A stretch of DNA of 64,000 nucleotides from Bacillus sp. FJAT-49736. GTDB taxonomy: Bacteria > Bacillota > Bacilli > Bacillales > Bacillaceae_C. Location: the NCBI RefSeq assembly GCF_018343615.1, contig NZ_JAGYPI010000001.1, forward strand, positions 372,001-436,000. The letters are read 5' to 3'. Under the pieces are notes generated by a model, which ran no database searches, had not been told where the DNA came from, and saw only the letters and a list, made by a program, of their open reading frames with translations. The position numbers and the translations under genes were made by a program. Shown one piece after another: positions 20,045-29,052 of the stretch. How positions within the stretch are numbered: the stretch's first letter is position 1; every line of letters starts with the position of its first letter.

Positions 20045-20923
20045 GTGACACCATTTAGCCTTCACTGGGTAATTGAAAAAAAAGATGATGAAAAATTCAT
20101 TAAGCATTTTTTATCAGAACATGATATTTCCCGGAGAGCATTAACAGATATTAAATTTAATGGCGGTTTCATCAAAGTAAATGGTAAGGAGGAAAATGTC
20201 CGATACAGGCTCACATGCGGCGATTCATTAGAAGTCATATTTCCAGCCGAAGAACGAAGTGAGTCCTTGATCACCGAAGATATTCCCTTACAAATCATTT
20301 ATGAGGATCCATATATCTTGGTAATAAATAAACCTCCTTACATGAGCACGATTCCTTCCAGGGAACATCCGAGCGGAAGCTTAGCAAATGCGTTAATGGG
20401 CTACTATCGGAGGAATTCCGTTGAATCATCAGCTCATATTGTCACAAGGCTGGATAGAAATACATCCGGTCTCGTGCTGATTGCAAAGCATCGCCATATC
20501 CATCACCTTTGCGGTCTAATGCAACAGGGTAAAAAAATAAAGCGTGTATATCAGGCTTTAGTAGAAGGTGTATTTTTTGAAAAAAGTGGAACGATTGAGG
20601 AGCCGATCGGTAGAAAAGAGACGAGCATTATTGAAAGAGAAGTCAGGCAAGATGGACAGTATGCTTGCACCCACTTTGAGGTACTAAAGCAGTTTGAAGA
20701 TTTTTGCCATATAAAATTGTGGCTAGAGACAGGCAGAACACACCAGATTCGGGTACATATGTCTTTTATTGGCCATCCATTGTTGGGAGACGAACTATAT
20801 GGTGGTCGAACAGACCGATTTCGCAGACAAGCGCTTCATTGCAGTAATTTACAATTTATCCATCCAGTGACGAAGGAAGAAATGCATTTTCATAGCGAGA
20901 TTCCAGAGGATATAAGGTTATAG
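20045..20923 (+). CDS. yjbO: RluD-type pseudouridine synthase YjbO
   Basis: A 292-residue RluA/RluD-family enzyme that isomerises uridine in RNA, probably rRNA. An S4-like N-terminal part (SRRALTDIKFNGGFIKVNGK) is followed by the catalytic domain with VTRLDRNTSGLVL (catalytic Asp about 136), GRTHQIRVHM and GDELYGG. The GTG at 20045 is the best start, 4 nt after GGAGGGG; the overlapping ATG at 20043 reads ATG TGA, and TTG 20030 precedes the ribosome site. Confidence 0.93.
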   Translation: MTPFSLHWVIEKKDDEKFIKHFLSEHDISRRALTDIKFNGGFIKVNGKEENVRYRLTCGDSLEVIFPAEERSESLITEDIPLQIIYEDPYILVINKPPYMSTIPSREHPSGSLANALMGYYRRNSVESSAHIVTRLDRNTSGLVLIAKHRHIHHLCGLMQQGKKIKRVYQALVEGVFFEKSGTIEEPIGRKETSIIEREVRQDGQYACTHFEVLKQFEDFCHIKLWLETGRTHQIRVHMSFIGHPLLGDELYGGRTDRFRRQALHCSNLQFIHPVTKEEMHFHSEIPEDIRL

Positions 20924-20960
20924 AAGCAGCATCGTATAATGACGGTTGCTGCTTTTGTAT
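20924..20960 (+). terminator. Terminator after yjbO
   Basis: AAGCAGC pairs with GCTGCTT, with further CGT/ACG pairing in the upper stem, then TTTTGTATTTT. Nothing else is supportable in 20961-21162. Confidence 0.8.
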
Positions 20961-21162
20961 TTTAATAGGAGAGTTTTTTTATGTTTGGAAAAGGGGAGGA
21001 AGCTGTTTAAAATAAACATGTCTATATAGCATTTTTCTTAGATAAGGTAGTTAAATGTCTATTAACGCTTGCTTGAAAATAAGAAATTTTTCTTAGATTA
21101 GAATAGGGAAATTCCCAATAGCACCTGTTGTCAATAAGACATTTGATATCCTTTGCCTTTTA

Positions 21163-21903
21163 TTAAGAATCAAAAGTATTAAATTTTTCCGGTACGAACG
21201 GCATGGAAGAAGGGACTGATACTATTTCCATTTCCGGATACCTTAAAGCAGTAAGCTTTCCGCCAAAGACAGCTCCGGTATCGATATTAACTGTGTTCCC
21301 AACAAATCTAGGCTCTGATACAGGTGTATGGCCGTAAACAATGGTCGCTTTACCATGATACTTTTTTGCCCAATCTCTTCTCACCGGTGACCCATCCTCA
21401 TGTTTTTCTCCAGTGATATCGCCATAAAGGACAAAGGTTTTTACCTTACTGTTTATTTTTCCGATATAATCCTCGCGAATTCCTGCATGAGCAATAACAA
21501 GCTTGTTTTGATTCAACTGCAAATAAAGCGGAGAGTTTTCGTACAATTCGAGGAAAATATCTCGAAAATAATTTCTTTCTTCCTCCGTACAAACGGATAG
21601 TTCCGCTACCGTTGTTTCAAGACCATGAGTAATTTGTACCTTGTTCCCTAAAAAATAGCGGTATAATTTATTGCAATGATTGCCCGGTACATAGTAGGCG
21701 AGCTGCTTTTTCCAAAGCTGATATACGGTTTCCATAACTTTCAAAGAATCGGAACCACGATCCGTTAAATCTCCAACAAATCCAAGCTTCCGCTTCGAAG
21801 GATGAACAGGTATCCCCTCATCCCACACATAACCTAGCTTTAATGTCAATTGTTGAAATTCACTAAAGCATCCATGGATATCTCCTATAATATCAATTTT
21901 CAT
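21163..21903 (-). CDS. prpE: Bis(5'-nucleosyl)-tetraphosphatase PrpE
   Basis: A 246-residue PPP-family metallophosphatase. Metal and catalytic motifs are GDIHG (7-11), GDLTDRG (44-50) and GNH (74-76), with two later His ligands (AHAG, YGHTP). The B. subtilis enzyme hydrolyses Ap4A and acts as a phosphatase affecting spore germination (known). Start ATG is preceded by AAGGAGAAA. Confidence 0.94.
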   Translation of the reverse strand: MKIDIIGDIHGCFSEFQQLTLKLGYVWDEGIPVHPSKRKLGFVGDLTDRGSDSLKVMETVYQLWKKQLAYYVPGNHCNKLYRYFLGNKVQITHGLETTVAELSVCTEEERNYFRDIFLELYENSPLYLQLNQNKLVIAHAGIREDYIGKINSKVKTFVLYGDITGEKHEDGSPVRRDWAKKYHGKATIVYGHTPVSEPRFVGNTVNIDTGAVFGGKLTALRYPEMEIVSVPSSMPFVPEKFNTFDS

Positions 21904-22184
21904 ATATTTCTCCTTTTTGTGTAAAATTATAATATTAGTCGCCTATTTGGTAGCTGTTGGCGTCACTTAGTATTTGAAATATTCCATTTGAATAAGGTTA
22001 TTATTAGCCAAAAGAGCAGAATCTTGTTAGGATAGAACAAAACAATTTTTTGTTATGATATAAGATTTGCCGAAATACCGAAATGATTCAACGGGGTATT
22101 CGCATATGTACCCTGTATTCACGAACCAGAATGGCACTTGCTTAATTCTATATTTTAATAAAAATTCAAGAAGGGAGAGGAACA

Positions 22185-24047
22185 ATGGTACACACGTCTG
22201 TTGCTTCGTTATTAATTGTAATTGTCGCCGCTTTCCTGACCCCTATTTTATTACATCGTTTTAAATTGCATTTCATACCAGTTGTTATTGGTGAAATTAT
22301 TGTAGGGTTAATCATTGGAAAAAGTGGATTTGATTTAATTGAAAAGGATACCTGGCTTAACACGCTTTCTACATTAGGATTTATTTTCTTAATGTTTTTA
22401 AGTGGGCTTGAAATAGATTTTTCGGCATTTGTAAGTAGTAAAAAGCGGGCTTCTTTGCCGAATGGCAAGCCAGAGCCTCATCGGTTAAAGACAGCTACTC
22501 TTATTTTTATCGGGATATTTATTGTTTCTGTATTACTATCTTATGTATTTGTTTTAATTGGCTTTGTTCATAATGTTTTCCTAATGACATTAATAATATC
22601 AACGATCTCTCTTGGTGTGGTAGTCCCTACATTGAAGGATGCACATATCATGAAGACTGCTATCGGGCAAATCATCTTATTGATTGCGGTTATTGCAGAT
22701 TTAGTTACAATGATACTATTAGCAGTCTTTGTTTCCCTTTCAGGAAAAGGGGAGGGGAATATGTGGCTTTTATTAATTTTGTTTGCGGGTGGAGTGCTGT
22801 TATATTTTATCGCCAGGAGATTTAAGAAGAGGTCTTTATTTAAAAAGCTTTCCACTAGCACCGTGCAAATAGGTACAAGGGCTATTTTTACATTGATTAT
22901 TGTTTTAGTTGCTTTATCGGAATCTGTTGGAGCTGAAAATATACTAGGAGCATTCTTAGCCGGGACACTTGTGTCTTTGTTAGCGCCAAATCAGGAAATG
23001 GTTCGCCAGCTTGATTCCTTTGGGTACGGGTTTTTAATTCCGATATTCTTTGTAATGGTAGGAGTGGAGTTAAATATTCGCTCAATGTTAAGCGATCCGA
23101 AGCTGCTGTTATTCATTCCGCTGTTAATGATAGCATTCTTTATTTCAAAGATTATCCCAGTTTTTCTTTTGAAAAGGTGGTACGACAATAAGACGGTTGT
23201 TTCATCTGCATTTTTACTTACATCAACGCTTTCATTAGTTATCGCAGCATCGAAAATAGCGGAGCGAATCGGTGTTATTTCGTCCAGTATGAGCGGAACG
23301 CTAATATTAGTAGCAGTTATCACCTGCATTATAACACCAATTATTTTCAGAAAGTTATTCCCGAAAGAAAACACACAGGTAAGGAAGTTGAAGGTTTCGC
23401 TTGTGGGAGCCAATCAGCTCACAATGTCTGTAACAAGGGAATTAAAATCCTCCCTATATGCTCCAACCCTGTATCACACAACTTTAGACAAAGCAGAAAA
23501 CCAAATTGCCGATTCCCTTTTTGATATTAAGGAAATTGAAGATTATGAAATCCACACGTTCGAACAAGAAGGAATATTCACATCCGATATTGTGGTTATT
23601 ATGACAGGAAATGAAGAGTTAAATGCAAGACTTGCCATAATGACGAAAGAAAAAGGTGTGGAACGGGTCATTGCACGAATTGAAACCCCTAGTCTAGAAG
23701 AATCAATGAAAGACGATAATGTAGAGGTATTCTCCACATTACTTTCTACACAGGCATTATTAAGGGCATTTATCGAATCCCCTCACATAATAAACTTGTT
23801 AATGAATAAGGAAACCTCCTTGTTTGAAGTGACCATGTTAAATCAGGATTTTGAAGGAATGACATTAAGAAGATTTCCATTCACAGGTGATATTATTTTC
23901 GTACGTATTTTTAGGGGGAATGATTCCATTGTTCCACACGGGGATACAGAGCTTCATTTGCATGATCGTTTAATAATAACCGGTTCCAAAGAATATGTAG
24001 ATGAACTAAAACGTGAGCTGGAATTTTGTGAGATTCATCCCGGATAA
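22185..24047 (+). CDS. yjbQ: CPA2-family cation:proton antiporter with TrkA domains (YjbQ)
   Basis: A 620-residue membrane transporter. About 12 TM helices fill residues 1-390 (Na+/H+ exchanger fold). A RossmannRCK/TrkA-N-like domain covers about 395-515 (KVSLVGANQLTMSVTREL) and a TrkA-C domain about 530-615. It probably exchanges K+ or Na+ for protons under nucleotide gating. The start follows GGGAGAGGAAC and is divergent from prpE. The ion specificity is not visible in sequence. Confidence 0.92.
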   Translation: MVHTSVASLLIVIVAAFLTPILLHRFKLHFIPVVIGEIIVGLIIGKSGFDLIEKDTWLNTLSTLGFIFLMFLSGLEIDFSAFVSSKKRASLPNGKPEPHRLKTATLIFIGIFIVSVLLSYVFVLIGFVHNVFLMTLIISTISLGVVVPTLKDAHIMKTAIGQIILLIAVIADLVTMILLAVFVSLSGKGEGNMWLLLILFAGGVLLYFIARRFKKRSLFKKLSTSTVQIGTRAIFTLIIVLVALSESVGAENILGAFLAGTLVSLLAPNQEMVRQLDSFGYGFLIPIFFVMVGVELNIRSMLSDPKLLLFIPLLMIAFFISKIIPVFLLKRWYDNKTVVSSAFLLTSTLSLVIAASKIAERIGVISSSMSGTLILVAVITCIITPIIFRKLFPKENTQVRKLKVSLVGANQLTMSVTRELKSSLYAPTLYHTTLDKAENQIADSLFDIKEIEDYEIHTFEQEGIFTSDIVVIMTGNEELNARLAIMTKEKGVERVIARIETPSLEESMKDDNVEVFSTLLSTQALLRAFIESPHIINLLMNKETSLFEVTMLNQDFEGMTLRRFPFTGDIIFVRIFRGNDSIVPHGDTELHLHDRLIITGSKEYVDELKRELEFCEIHPG

Positions 24048-24076
24048 TAGGCAAAATGAAAAAGATTGTTTCAAAT

Positions 24077-24093
24077 ATAGTATCAGATGCTAA
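24077..24093 (+). promoter_or_regulatory. Probable FapR operator before fabI
   Basis: ATAGTATCAGATGCTAA is a near-palindrome and agrees with the FapR consensus TTAGTACCTGATACTAA at 13 of 17 positions. It ends 7 bp before a TATAAT at 24101-24106. FapR is the malonyl-CoA-responsive repressor of fatty acid genes and controls fabI in B. subtilis. Confidence 0.55.
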
Positions 24094-24142
24094 AACCAGG
24101 TATAATAAAAATTAGAAACTACTAAAATTATTGGAGGAAACA

Positions 24143-24922
24143 ATGGAAGATTTATTAAAGCTAAAAGATAAGAACATAGTTGTTATGGGTGTTGCCAACG
24201 AACGCAGTATCGCTTGGGGAGTAGCCCAGTCTTTACACAAGGCAGGTGCGAACTTAATTTTTACATACAGATTAGAGCGTTCCCTCGGGAAATTAACACA
24301 GCTGCTTGAAAAGTATAATTATCCATCATGTATGGTAGTGCAATGTGATGTAAATGATGATGAAAGCGTCCAAAAGGCTTTTAATGAGATTGGTGAAAAA
24401 GCAGGAGTCATCCACGGAATCGTTCACTCAGTAGCGTTTGCGCATGCAGAGGATTTAAAAGGCGACTTCATTGATACTAGCAGAGAAGGATATGCGTTTG
24501 CACAGGATACTAGTGCTTATTCCTTAGTAGCAGTTTCAAAAGCAGCAAGACCGTTTATGACAGAAGGCGGCTCCGTTGTAACAATGAGCTACCTTGGAGC
24601 AGCACGTGCAATTCCTGGATATAATGTAATGGGGATTGCAAAAGCAGCACTTGAAGCATGTATGAGATATTTAACATTTGATTTAGGAAAAGATAATATC
24701 CGCGTAAATGCGATCTCTGCAGGTCCTATTCGTACATTAGCTGCAAAGGGCGTGCCTGGATTTAATGAAATTATGAAGACGATTGAAGAGAAAGCACCAT
24801 TGAAGAAAAATGTAACACAGGAAGAAGTAGGAGATATGACGCTTGCACTTTTAAGTCATTTATCAAGAGGGGTAACAGGCGAAGTTATCTATGTGGATTC
24901 CGGTTATAATATTGTAGGATAA
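24143..24922 (+). CDS. fabI: Enoyl-ACP reductase FabI
   Basis: A 259-residue short-chain dehydrogenase fold enzyme that reduces trans-2-enoyl-ACP with NAD(P)H in the last step of each elongation cycle. The nucleotide motif GVANERSIAWG is near the N-terminus; the catalytic Tyr and Lys occur in GYNVMGIAKAALE (about 158 and 165). ATG 24143 follows GGAGGAAAC. It is the target of triclosan-type inhibitors (family knowledge). Confidence 0.96.
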   Translation: MEDLLKLKDKNIVVMGVANERSIAWGVAQSLHKAGANLIFTYRLERSLGKLTQLLEKYNYPSCMVVQCDVNDDESVQKAFNEIGEKAGVIHGIVHSVAFAHAEDLKGDFIDTSREGYAFAQDTSAYSLVAVSKAARPFMTEGGSVVTMSYLGAARAIPGYNVMGIAKAALEACMRYLTFDLGKDNIRVNAISAGPIRTLAAKGVPGFNEIMKTIEEKAPLKKNVTQEEVGDMTLALLSHLSRGVTGEVIYVDSGYNIVG

Positions 24923-24935
24923 ATATTTGTTTGTA

Positions 24936-24975
24936 AAAAGCTGTATTCTTTTGAATACAGCTTTTCATTTTTTTA
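24936..24975 (+). terminator. Terminator after fabI
   Basis: A 13-bp perfect stem AAAAGCTGTATTC/GAATACAGCTTTT, TTTT loop, then a T-rich tail. Confidence 0.92.
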
Positions 24976-25040
24976 GATAGGATTAAAACAAAAGCCCTTC
25001 GCATATTCATGTAAAGAGATGAAAAAAAGAGGGGAAGAAA

Positions 25041-25394
25041 GTGATACATTCATGGTTATTATTAATATTATTTTCCTTAGCCGCTTTTCGGCTTACAAGA
25101 CTTATTGTATATGACAGAATTACTGATTTTATCCGTCGACCTTTCCACGAGGAAATGGAAGAGACGGATGAGGATGGAACAACAGTCACATATATTAAAA
25201 TGAAGGGAAGTGGATTAAGGGCTTGGATCGGTGAATTATTAAGCTGCTACTGGTGCACTGGAATTTGGTGCTCTGCATTTATATATCTCCTTTGGTTTAT
25301 TTCTCCTTCAATAGCGGAGCCTCTTATCATTTTATTAGCTATTGCCGGACTTGCCGGGATATTGGAAACAGTTGTTTCAAAATGGATTAACTGA
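25041..25394 (+). CDS. yjcA: Sporulation-associated membrane protein YjcA (DUF1360)
   Basis: A 117-residue DUF1360 protein. TM1 is at residues 3-18, the CYWCTG motif around 71-76 precedes two C-terminal TM segments. The GTG start follows AGGGGAAGAAA. It resembles YjcA, a small sporulation membrane protein of unknown biochemical role. Its neighbours downstream are sporulation genes. Confidence 0.85.
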   Translation: MIHSWLLLILFSLAAFRLTRLIVYDRITDFIRRPFHEEMEETDEDGTTVTYIKMKGSGLRAWIGELLSCYWCTGIWCSAFIYLLWFISPSIAEPLIILLAIAGLAGILETVVSKWIN

Positions 25395-25415
25395 CACTCA
25401 CACCGCTTGTTTTAA

Positions 25416-25424
25416 CATATTATA
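25416..25424 (+). promoter_or_regulatory. SigK-like -10 element
   Basis: CATATTATA fits CATANNNTA, with AC 18 bp upstream (25396-25397). It lies about 30 nt before the start of the 44-residue gene. Confidence 0.4.
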
Positions 25425-25456
25425 GTTAAGCGATTACCCAGCAAGAGAGGATGAGA

Positions 25457-25591
25457 ATGATGAATATGAAAAAACCTATGGTGAAGGCGCCTGTATATTA
25501 TCCTTCCTACGCAAAACCAATGATGAATATTCCTAATGGGAAAATGGTGAAAAAGAAGAACTGTGGTTGTGGAAATAAGAAAAGAAAGTGA
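25457..25591 (+). CDS. Small basic Met/Lys-rich protein, probably sporulation-related
   Basis: A 44-residue protein (MMNMKKPMVKAPVYYPSY... ending CGCGNKKRK). It is strongly basic with Tyr-Pro pairs and a terminal Cys-Gly-Cys motif, a composition typical of small spore coat or crust-associated proteins. AGAGAGG (25444-25450) is 6 nt upstream, and a terminator follows the stop. I do not recognise a family. The SigK-like -10 element and its location in a sporulation block suggest late mother-cell expression. Confidence 0.65.
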   Translation: MMNMKKPMVKAPVYYPSYAKPMMNIPNGKMVKKKNCGCGNKKRK

Positions 25592-25628
25592 ACAGGCAAA
25601 AATAGGATTGCCTGTTTTTTTTTTTTCT
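25591..25628 (+). terminator. Terminator after the 44-residue gene
   Basis: AACAGGCAA pairs with TTGCCTGTT, then more than ten Ts. Confidence 0.92.
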
Positions 25629-25831
25629 ATAGGTATAGAGCAAATAATTTCATTATCTTAAAAACAATAATTTTAATGAGTCTTCCGTATATAAAACGTA
25701 TCCTCAGTGTGCTGATCGTTTTTGCCCTTCTGTTTATCTCCTTTAATTTCCATTCCAACTTCTCTCATAAAATGCTATTTTCAGCTAAAAATATACTTTA
25801 GACAATTGATTATATAAGAGAGGAATAATGT

Positions 25832-26305
25832 ATGAGAAAAGGGTACAAATACATTTTCATAAGCATTTCCATCCTGTTGCTTCTGTACGGCTGCAGCAAT
25901 CAAAACGACAATAAAAAAAGTGGTATGGCATTAATTAAAACAACGCAGCCAAAACCGATGAAACTGAGTAACACCGATAACGTAACCTTGCCCACCAAAG
26001 TGAAAAGAGAGGTATCTGCAATAAAAGAAATATACGATGTTGCGGTTATTGAAGGGAACAAAACAATATTAGTAGCATATAAAGTCAAACACTTATATCG
26101 GTTTCGAATGAAGGGTATTGAAAAAAGGCTAACGGAACGTTTGGATAAGGAATATCCTGATGAAAAATTTGTTGTTTCAAGCGATTATAAAATTTTTCTG
26201 GAAGCAGTACGGCTTAAAGAAGCTCTTGATTCTAGGAACATTTCCAAAAAAGAAGCGAAAAAACGATTTGATAATATTGTGAAATTAAAAGAAGAATTAA
26301 CCTAG
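25832..26305 (+). CDS. YhcN/YlaJ-family sporulation lipoprotein
   Basis: A 157-residue lipoprotein. The signal peptide ends in the lipobox LLYGC (Cys about 21). The mature part has the YhcN/YlaJ layout: VKREVSAIKEIYDVAVIEGN, then a beta strand, ending in a charged helix. Such proteins sit in the inner spore membrane region and accompany spoVA cassettes. The next gene, spoVAC, starts 15 nt downstream, so they are cotranscribed. Confidence 0.85.
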   Translation: MRKGYKYIFISISILLLLYGCSNQNDNKKSGMALIKTTQPKPMKLSNTDNVTLPTKVKREVSAIKEIYDVAVIEGNKTILVAYKVKHLYRFRMKGIEKRLTERLDKEYPDEKFVVSSDYKIFLEAVRLKEALDSRNISKKEAKKRFDNIVKLKEELT

Positions 26306-26320
26306 AAGGTGTGAGTGTAA

Positions 26321-26797
26321 ATGGCAAATAAAAACAAAACAAAAACACCAGAACAAATTCAATATGATCAATTACAAAAAAAGCATGAAATAAGACGACC
26401 TGTCTTAAAAAATTGTATCCGTGCATTTTTTATTGGAGGCTTAATTTGTTTAATAGGACAAGCGGTTACATATTTTTATATTTATTTCTTCAACTTCACA
26501 GAGCAGACCGCCGGTAACCCAACGGTAGCAACAATGGTCTTTTTTGCGATGGTGTTAACAGGGTTTGGGGTATATGACCGAATCGGGCAGTTTGGAGGAG
26601 CGGGGAGTGCGGTTCCTGTAACCGGATTTGGAAATGCAGTAATTTCTGCAGCGATTGAACATCGAACAGAGGGCTATGTGCTTGGAGTTGGTGGGAATAT
26701 GTTCAAATTAGCTGGGTCTGTAATATTATTTGGTGTCTTTTCGGCATTTATTGTTGCTCTAATAAAAACAATCCTCATGACATGGGGGGGATTTTAA
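26321..26797 (+). CDS. spoVAC: Stage V sporulation protein AC
   Basis: A 158-residue membrane protein with a charged cytoplasmic N-terminus and four TM segments (residues about 38-58, 75-93, 105-125, 130-155). The conserved FGGAGSAVPVTGFGNAV region is present. SpoVAC is a mechanosensitive channel component of the SpoVA complex that moves dipicolinic acid into and out of the spore. The start of spoVAD follows the stop directly. Confidence 0.95.
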   Translation: MANKNKTKTPEQIQYDQLQKKHEIRRPVLKNCIRAFFIGGLICLIGQAVTYFYIYFFNFTEQTAGNPTVATMVFFAMVLTGFGVYDRIGQFGGAGSAVPVTGFGNAVISAAIEHRTEGYVLGVGGNMFKLAGSVILFGVFSAFIVALIKTILMTWGGF

Positions 26798-27814
26798 ATG
26801 TTAACAGGCTCTCAGTCATGGATTTTTAACAGCAAACCGGCAATTTTATCAACCGGTGTTGTAGGGGGGCCATTTGAGAAAAATGGAAATCTTGCAAATG
26901 ATTTTGATAAATTTCATGAGGATCTTTGGATGGGACAGGATTCTTATGAAAAGGCGCAGCGCATTCTTATTGAGGATGCAGTTGATATTATTTTAAAGAA
27001 GCAAGGAATAAAAGAAGAAAAAATTCAGTTTTTTATCACAGGGGACTTAATAAATCAAATTACACCATCCAGCTTTGCAGCGAGAACGAATCAAATTCCT
27101 AATCTAGGCTTATTTAGTGCCTGTGCTACTTCGATGCAGGGATTGGCACTTGCCGCCTTCATTATTAATTATCAAGGCGCTGACAAAATAATCACTGGTG
27201 CATCCAGTCATAATGCATCAGCAGAAAAACAATTTCGCTACCCTACAGAATATGGAAGCCAAAAGCCTCCGACAGCACAATGGACTGTAACAGGTGCAGG
27301 ATTCGCATTAGTTGGCTCGGGCAATGAGGCAGCGACACCACAACCGCGAATTATCTCGGCGACGGTAGGGAAAGTAATTGATTTAGGAATTTCTGATCCG
27401 TTTAATATGGGGGGAGCAATGGCACCTGCAGCAGTTGATACAATTGAGAGACATTTACAGGACCTGCAAGTTGATCCATCCTATTATGACTTAATCATTA
27501 CAGGGGATTTAGCTACGATTGGACGAAATGTTGCATTAGAGCTGTTTCAACAAAAAGGTATTCCTATAAGCGAGGAAAAATTCCAGGACTGCGGTTTACT
27601 CATATATAAAAAAGATCAGCCGGTGCAATCCGGTGCTAGCGGTCCGGGCTGTTCTGCAACTGTCCTATACGGGCATCTTCTAAATCAAATGAAAAGTGGA
27701 AAATTAAAAAGAATATTAGTCGTGGCAACAGGTGCATTATTATCACCTCTATCCTTTCAGCAGAAGGATACGATTCCATGTATTGCTCACGCCGTTGCTA
27801 TTGAGTATATATAA
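26798..27814 (+). CDS. spoVAD: Stage V sporulation protein AD
   Basis: A 338-residue thiolase-fold protein (resembles 3-oxoacyl-ACP synthase III) that binds dipicolinic acid at the inner membrane. CATSMQGLALA lies at about residues 110-120, and ASGPGCSATVLYGHLL in the C-terminal part. Length matches SpoVAD. Gene order AC-AD-AE is conserved. Confidence 0.95.
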   Translation: MLTGSQSWIFNSKPAILSTGVVGGPFEKNGNLANDFDKFHEDLWMGQDSYEKAQRILIEDAVDIILKKQGIKEEKIQFFITGDLINQITPSSFAARTNQIPNLGLFSACATSMQGLALAAFIINYQGADKIITGASSHNASAEKQFRYPTEYGSQKPPTAQWTVTGAGFALVGSGNEAATPQPRIISATVGKVIDLGISDPFNMGGAMAPAAVDTIERHLQDLQVDPSYYDLIITGDLATIGRNVALELFQQKGIPISEEKFQDCGLLIYKKDQPVQSGASGPGCSATVLYGHLLNQMKSGKLKRILVVATGALLSPLSFQQKDTIPCIAHAVAIEYI

Positions 27815-27837
27815 TTTCAAGCGAAAGGATGAGCTAG

Positions 27838-28194
27838 ATGCTGGCAATGTTTTTTTGGGCATTTGTGATAGGCGGAATAATATGCGTGATTGGTCAATTA
27901 TTATTTGATGTGGCGAAACTAACACCCGCCCACACATTAACTTTATTGGTTTCTATAGGTGCTGTACTGGCAGGTTTGGGTTTATATGAGCCATTGATAG
28001 ATTTTGCCGGAGCGGGGGCAACGATTCCAATCACGAGCTTTGGTAATTCCCTTGTGGAGGGGGCGATGAATGAGGCTCAGAAGCATGGTCTGGTAGGAGT
28101 ATTAACTGGAATGTTTGAAGTAACCTCCTCTGGTATCTCAGCCGCAATTATTTTTGGCTTTATAGGTGCATTATTGTTTAAGCCAAAAGGCTAG
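27838..28194 (+). CDS. spoVAE: Stage V sporulation protein AE (AEb type)
   Basis: A 118-residue membrane protein with four TM helices and the motif [21 protein letters not shown], closely echoing the motif in SpoVAC. It corresponds to SpoVAEb. No spoVAA, spoVAB, spoVAEa or spoVAF accompanies it, so this is a reduced, second-type spoVA cassette. Confidence 0.93.
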   Translation: MLAMFFWAFVIGGIICVIGQLLFDVAKLTPAHTLTLLVSIGAVLAGLGLYEPLIDFAGAGATIPITSFGNSLVEGAMNEAQKHGLVGVLTGMFEVTSSGISAAIIFGFIGALLFKPKG

Positions 28195-28235
28195 GTTCAT
28201 GTGATAAATATAATGGGATTTTCCCATTTGCCCAT

Positions 28236-28263
28236 ACACATTTATACCACCTTACATACTCTA
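28236..28263 (+). promoter_or_regulatory. SigK-like promoter of the YjcZ-family gene
   Basis: AC (28236-28237), 17 bp, CATACTCTA (28255-28263), matching AC-N16/17-CATANNNTA. The gene starts 31 nt further on. Confidence 0.5.
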
Positions 28264-28293
28264 TATTGTATAAAAAAAGTGAGGTGAGTATGA

Positions 28294-28446
28294 ATGTTTG
28301 GCTATGGCGGATATGGATACGGATATGGCGGTGGCTGCTGCGGTTATGGCGGATATGGATATGCAGGTTGCGGCGGCGGCAACACATTCGTGTTAATTGT
28401 TGTGTTGTTCATTTTATTAATTATTGTTGGAACATGCTTTTTATAA
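28294..28446 (+). CDS. YjcZ-family sporulation protein
   Basis: A 50-residue protein in two parts: a Gly/Tyr/Cys-rich head ([20 protein letters not shown]) and a single C-terminal TM helix with the family signature [15 protein letters not shown]. This fits the tiny TM family of Bacillus (YjcZ, SscA-like). GAGGTGAG (28281-28288) gives a proper ribosome site. A longer overlapping frame starting at 28266 is a shadow. Confidence 0.9.
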   Translation: MFGYGGYGYGYGGGCCGYGGYGYAGCGGGNTFVLIVVLFILLIIVGTCFL

Positions 28447-28463
28447 TCGGAATTCAACATGAG

Positions 28464-28500
28464 AAATGGAGTAAACATTGTGTTTTTACTCCATTTTTTT
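28464..28500 (+). terminator. Terminator after the YjcZ-family gene
   Basis: AAATGGAGTAAACA pairs with TGTTTTTACTCCATTT (two bulged Ts), then a T run. Confidence 0.85.
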
Positions 28501-28652
28501 TGTTGGCAGAATTAATCATGAAGACAAGACATACTGAGCGAAAAACAAAAAGGAAATGTTCTTAATAACGATTTTCCTTTTTAAAGATTTTCCTCATAGA
28601 TCAAGTCTTTAAACCAATCCTTTGCCACCAATACTGTCCGCCTTTTTCTTTC

Positions 28653-28680
28653 ACCATTTATGAATGTGTTACATAACATA
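28653..28680 (+). promoter_or_regulatory. SigK-like promoter of spoVIF
   Basis: AC (28653-28654), 17 bp, CATAACATA (28672-28680). spoVIF of B. subtilis is expressed in the mother cell late in sporulation, consistent with this site. Confidence 0.5.
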
Positions 28681-28707
28681 ATGTAGTTGAAAGGGAGGGC
28701 GAGACGA

Positions 28708-28968
28708 ATGGATAATCCATTATTTAAGAATATCGAAAAGAAAACTGGCGTGAATATGAAGGAAATCCTGGAATTAGCCAATTCATTACAAAATGCCAAT
28801 TTTAAAGATGAGAGAACCGTTCGCGGAATCATTAAAAGAGTTTCCGAAATTGCAAATAAGAAGGTGCCGAAGGAACTAGAGGATAAGCTAGTAAAATCAA
28901 TTATTCAAGATGGAAAGAATTTAGATTTTAACACATTATCTAAAATGATGAATAATCCTAAAAAATAA
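28708..28968 (+). CDS. spoVIF: Sporulation-specific protein SpoVIF
   Basis: An 86-residue helical protein, MDNPLFKNIEKKTGVNMKEI, of the SpoVIF (YjcC) family, needed for proper coat assembly together with GerE in B. subtilis. I chose ATG 28708 because AAGGGAGGG (28691-28699) lies 8 nt upstream; an in-frame start at 28687 precedes it. Confidence 0.9.
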   Translation: MDNPLFKNIEKKTGVNMKEILELANSLQNANFKDERTVRGIIKRVSEIANKKVPKELEDKLVKSIIQDGKNLDFNTLSKMMNNPKK

Positions 28969-29052
28969 AAATGGTTAAGGCTTGCATAGAGCAAGTCTTT
29001 TTCTATGCACAAAAACATAAAATATCATATCAGGTAGGATGGGGGGATAAAA

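Noticed and set aside
22991-23413. 140-residue reverse frame inside yjbQ
   Set aside because: Shadow of a membrane protein gene; the sense strand encodes a full CPA2 antiporter.
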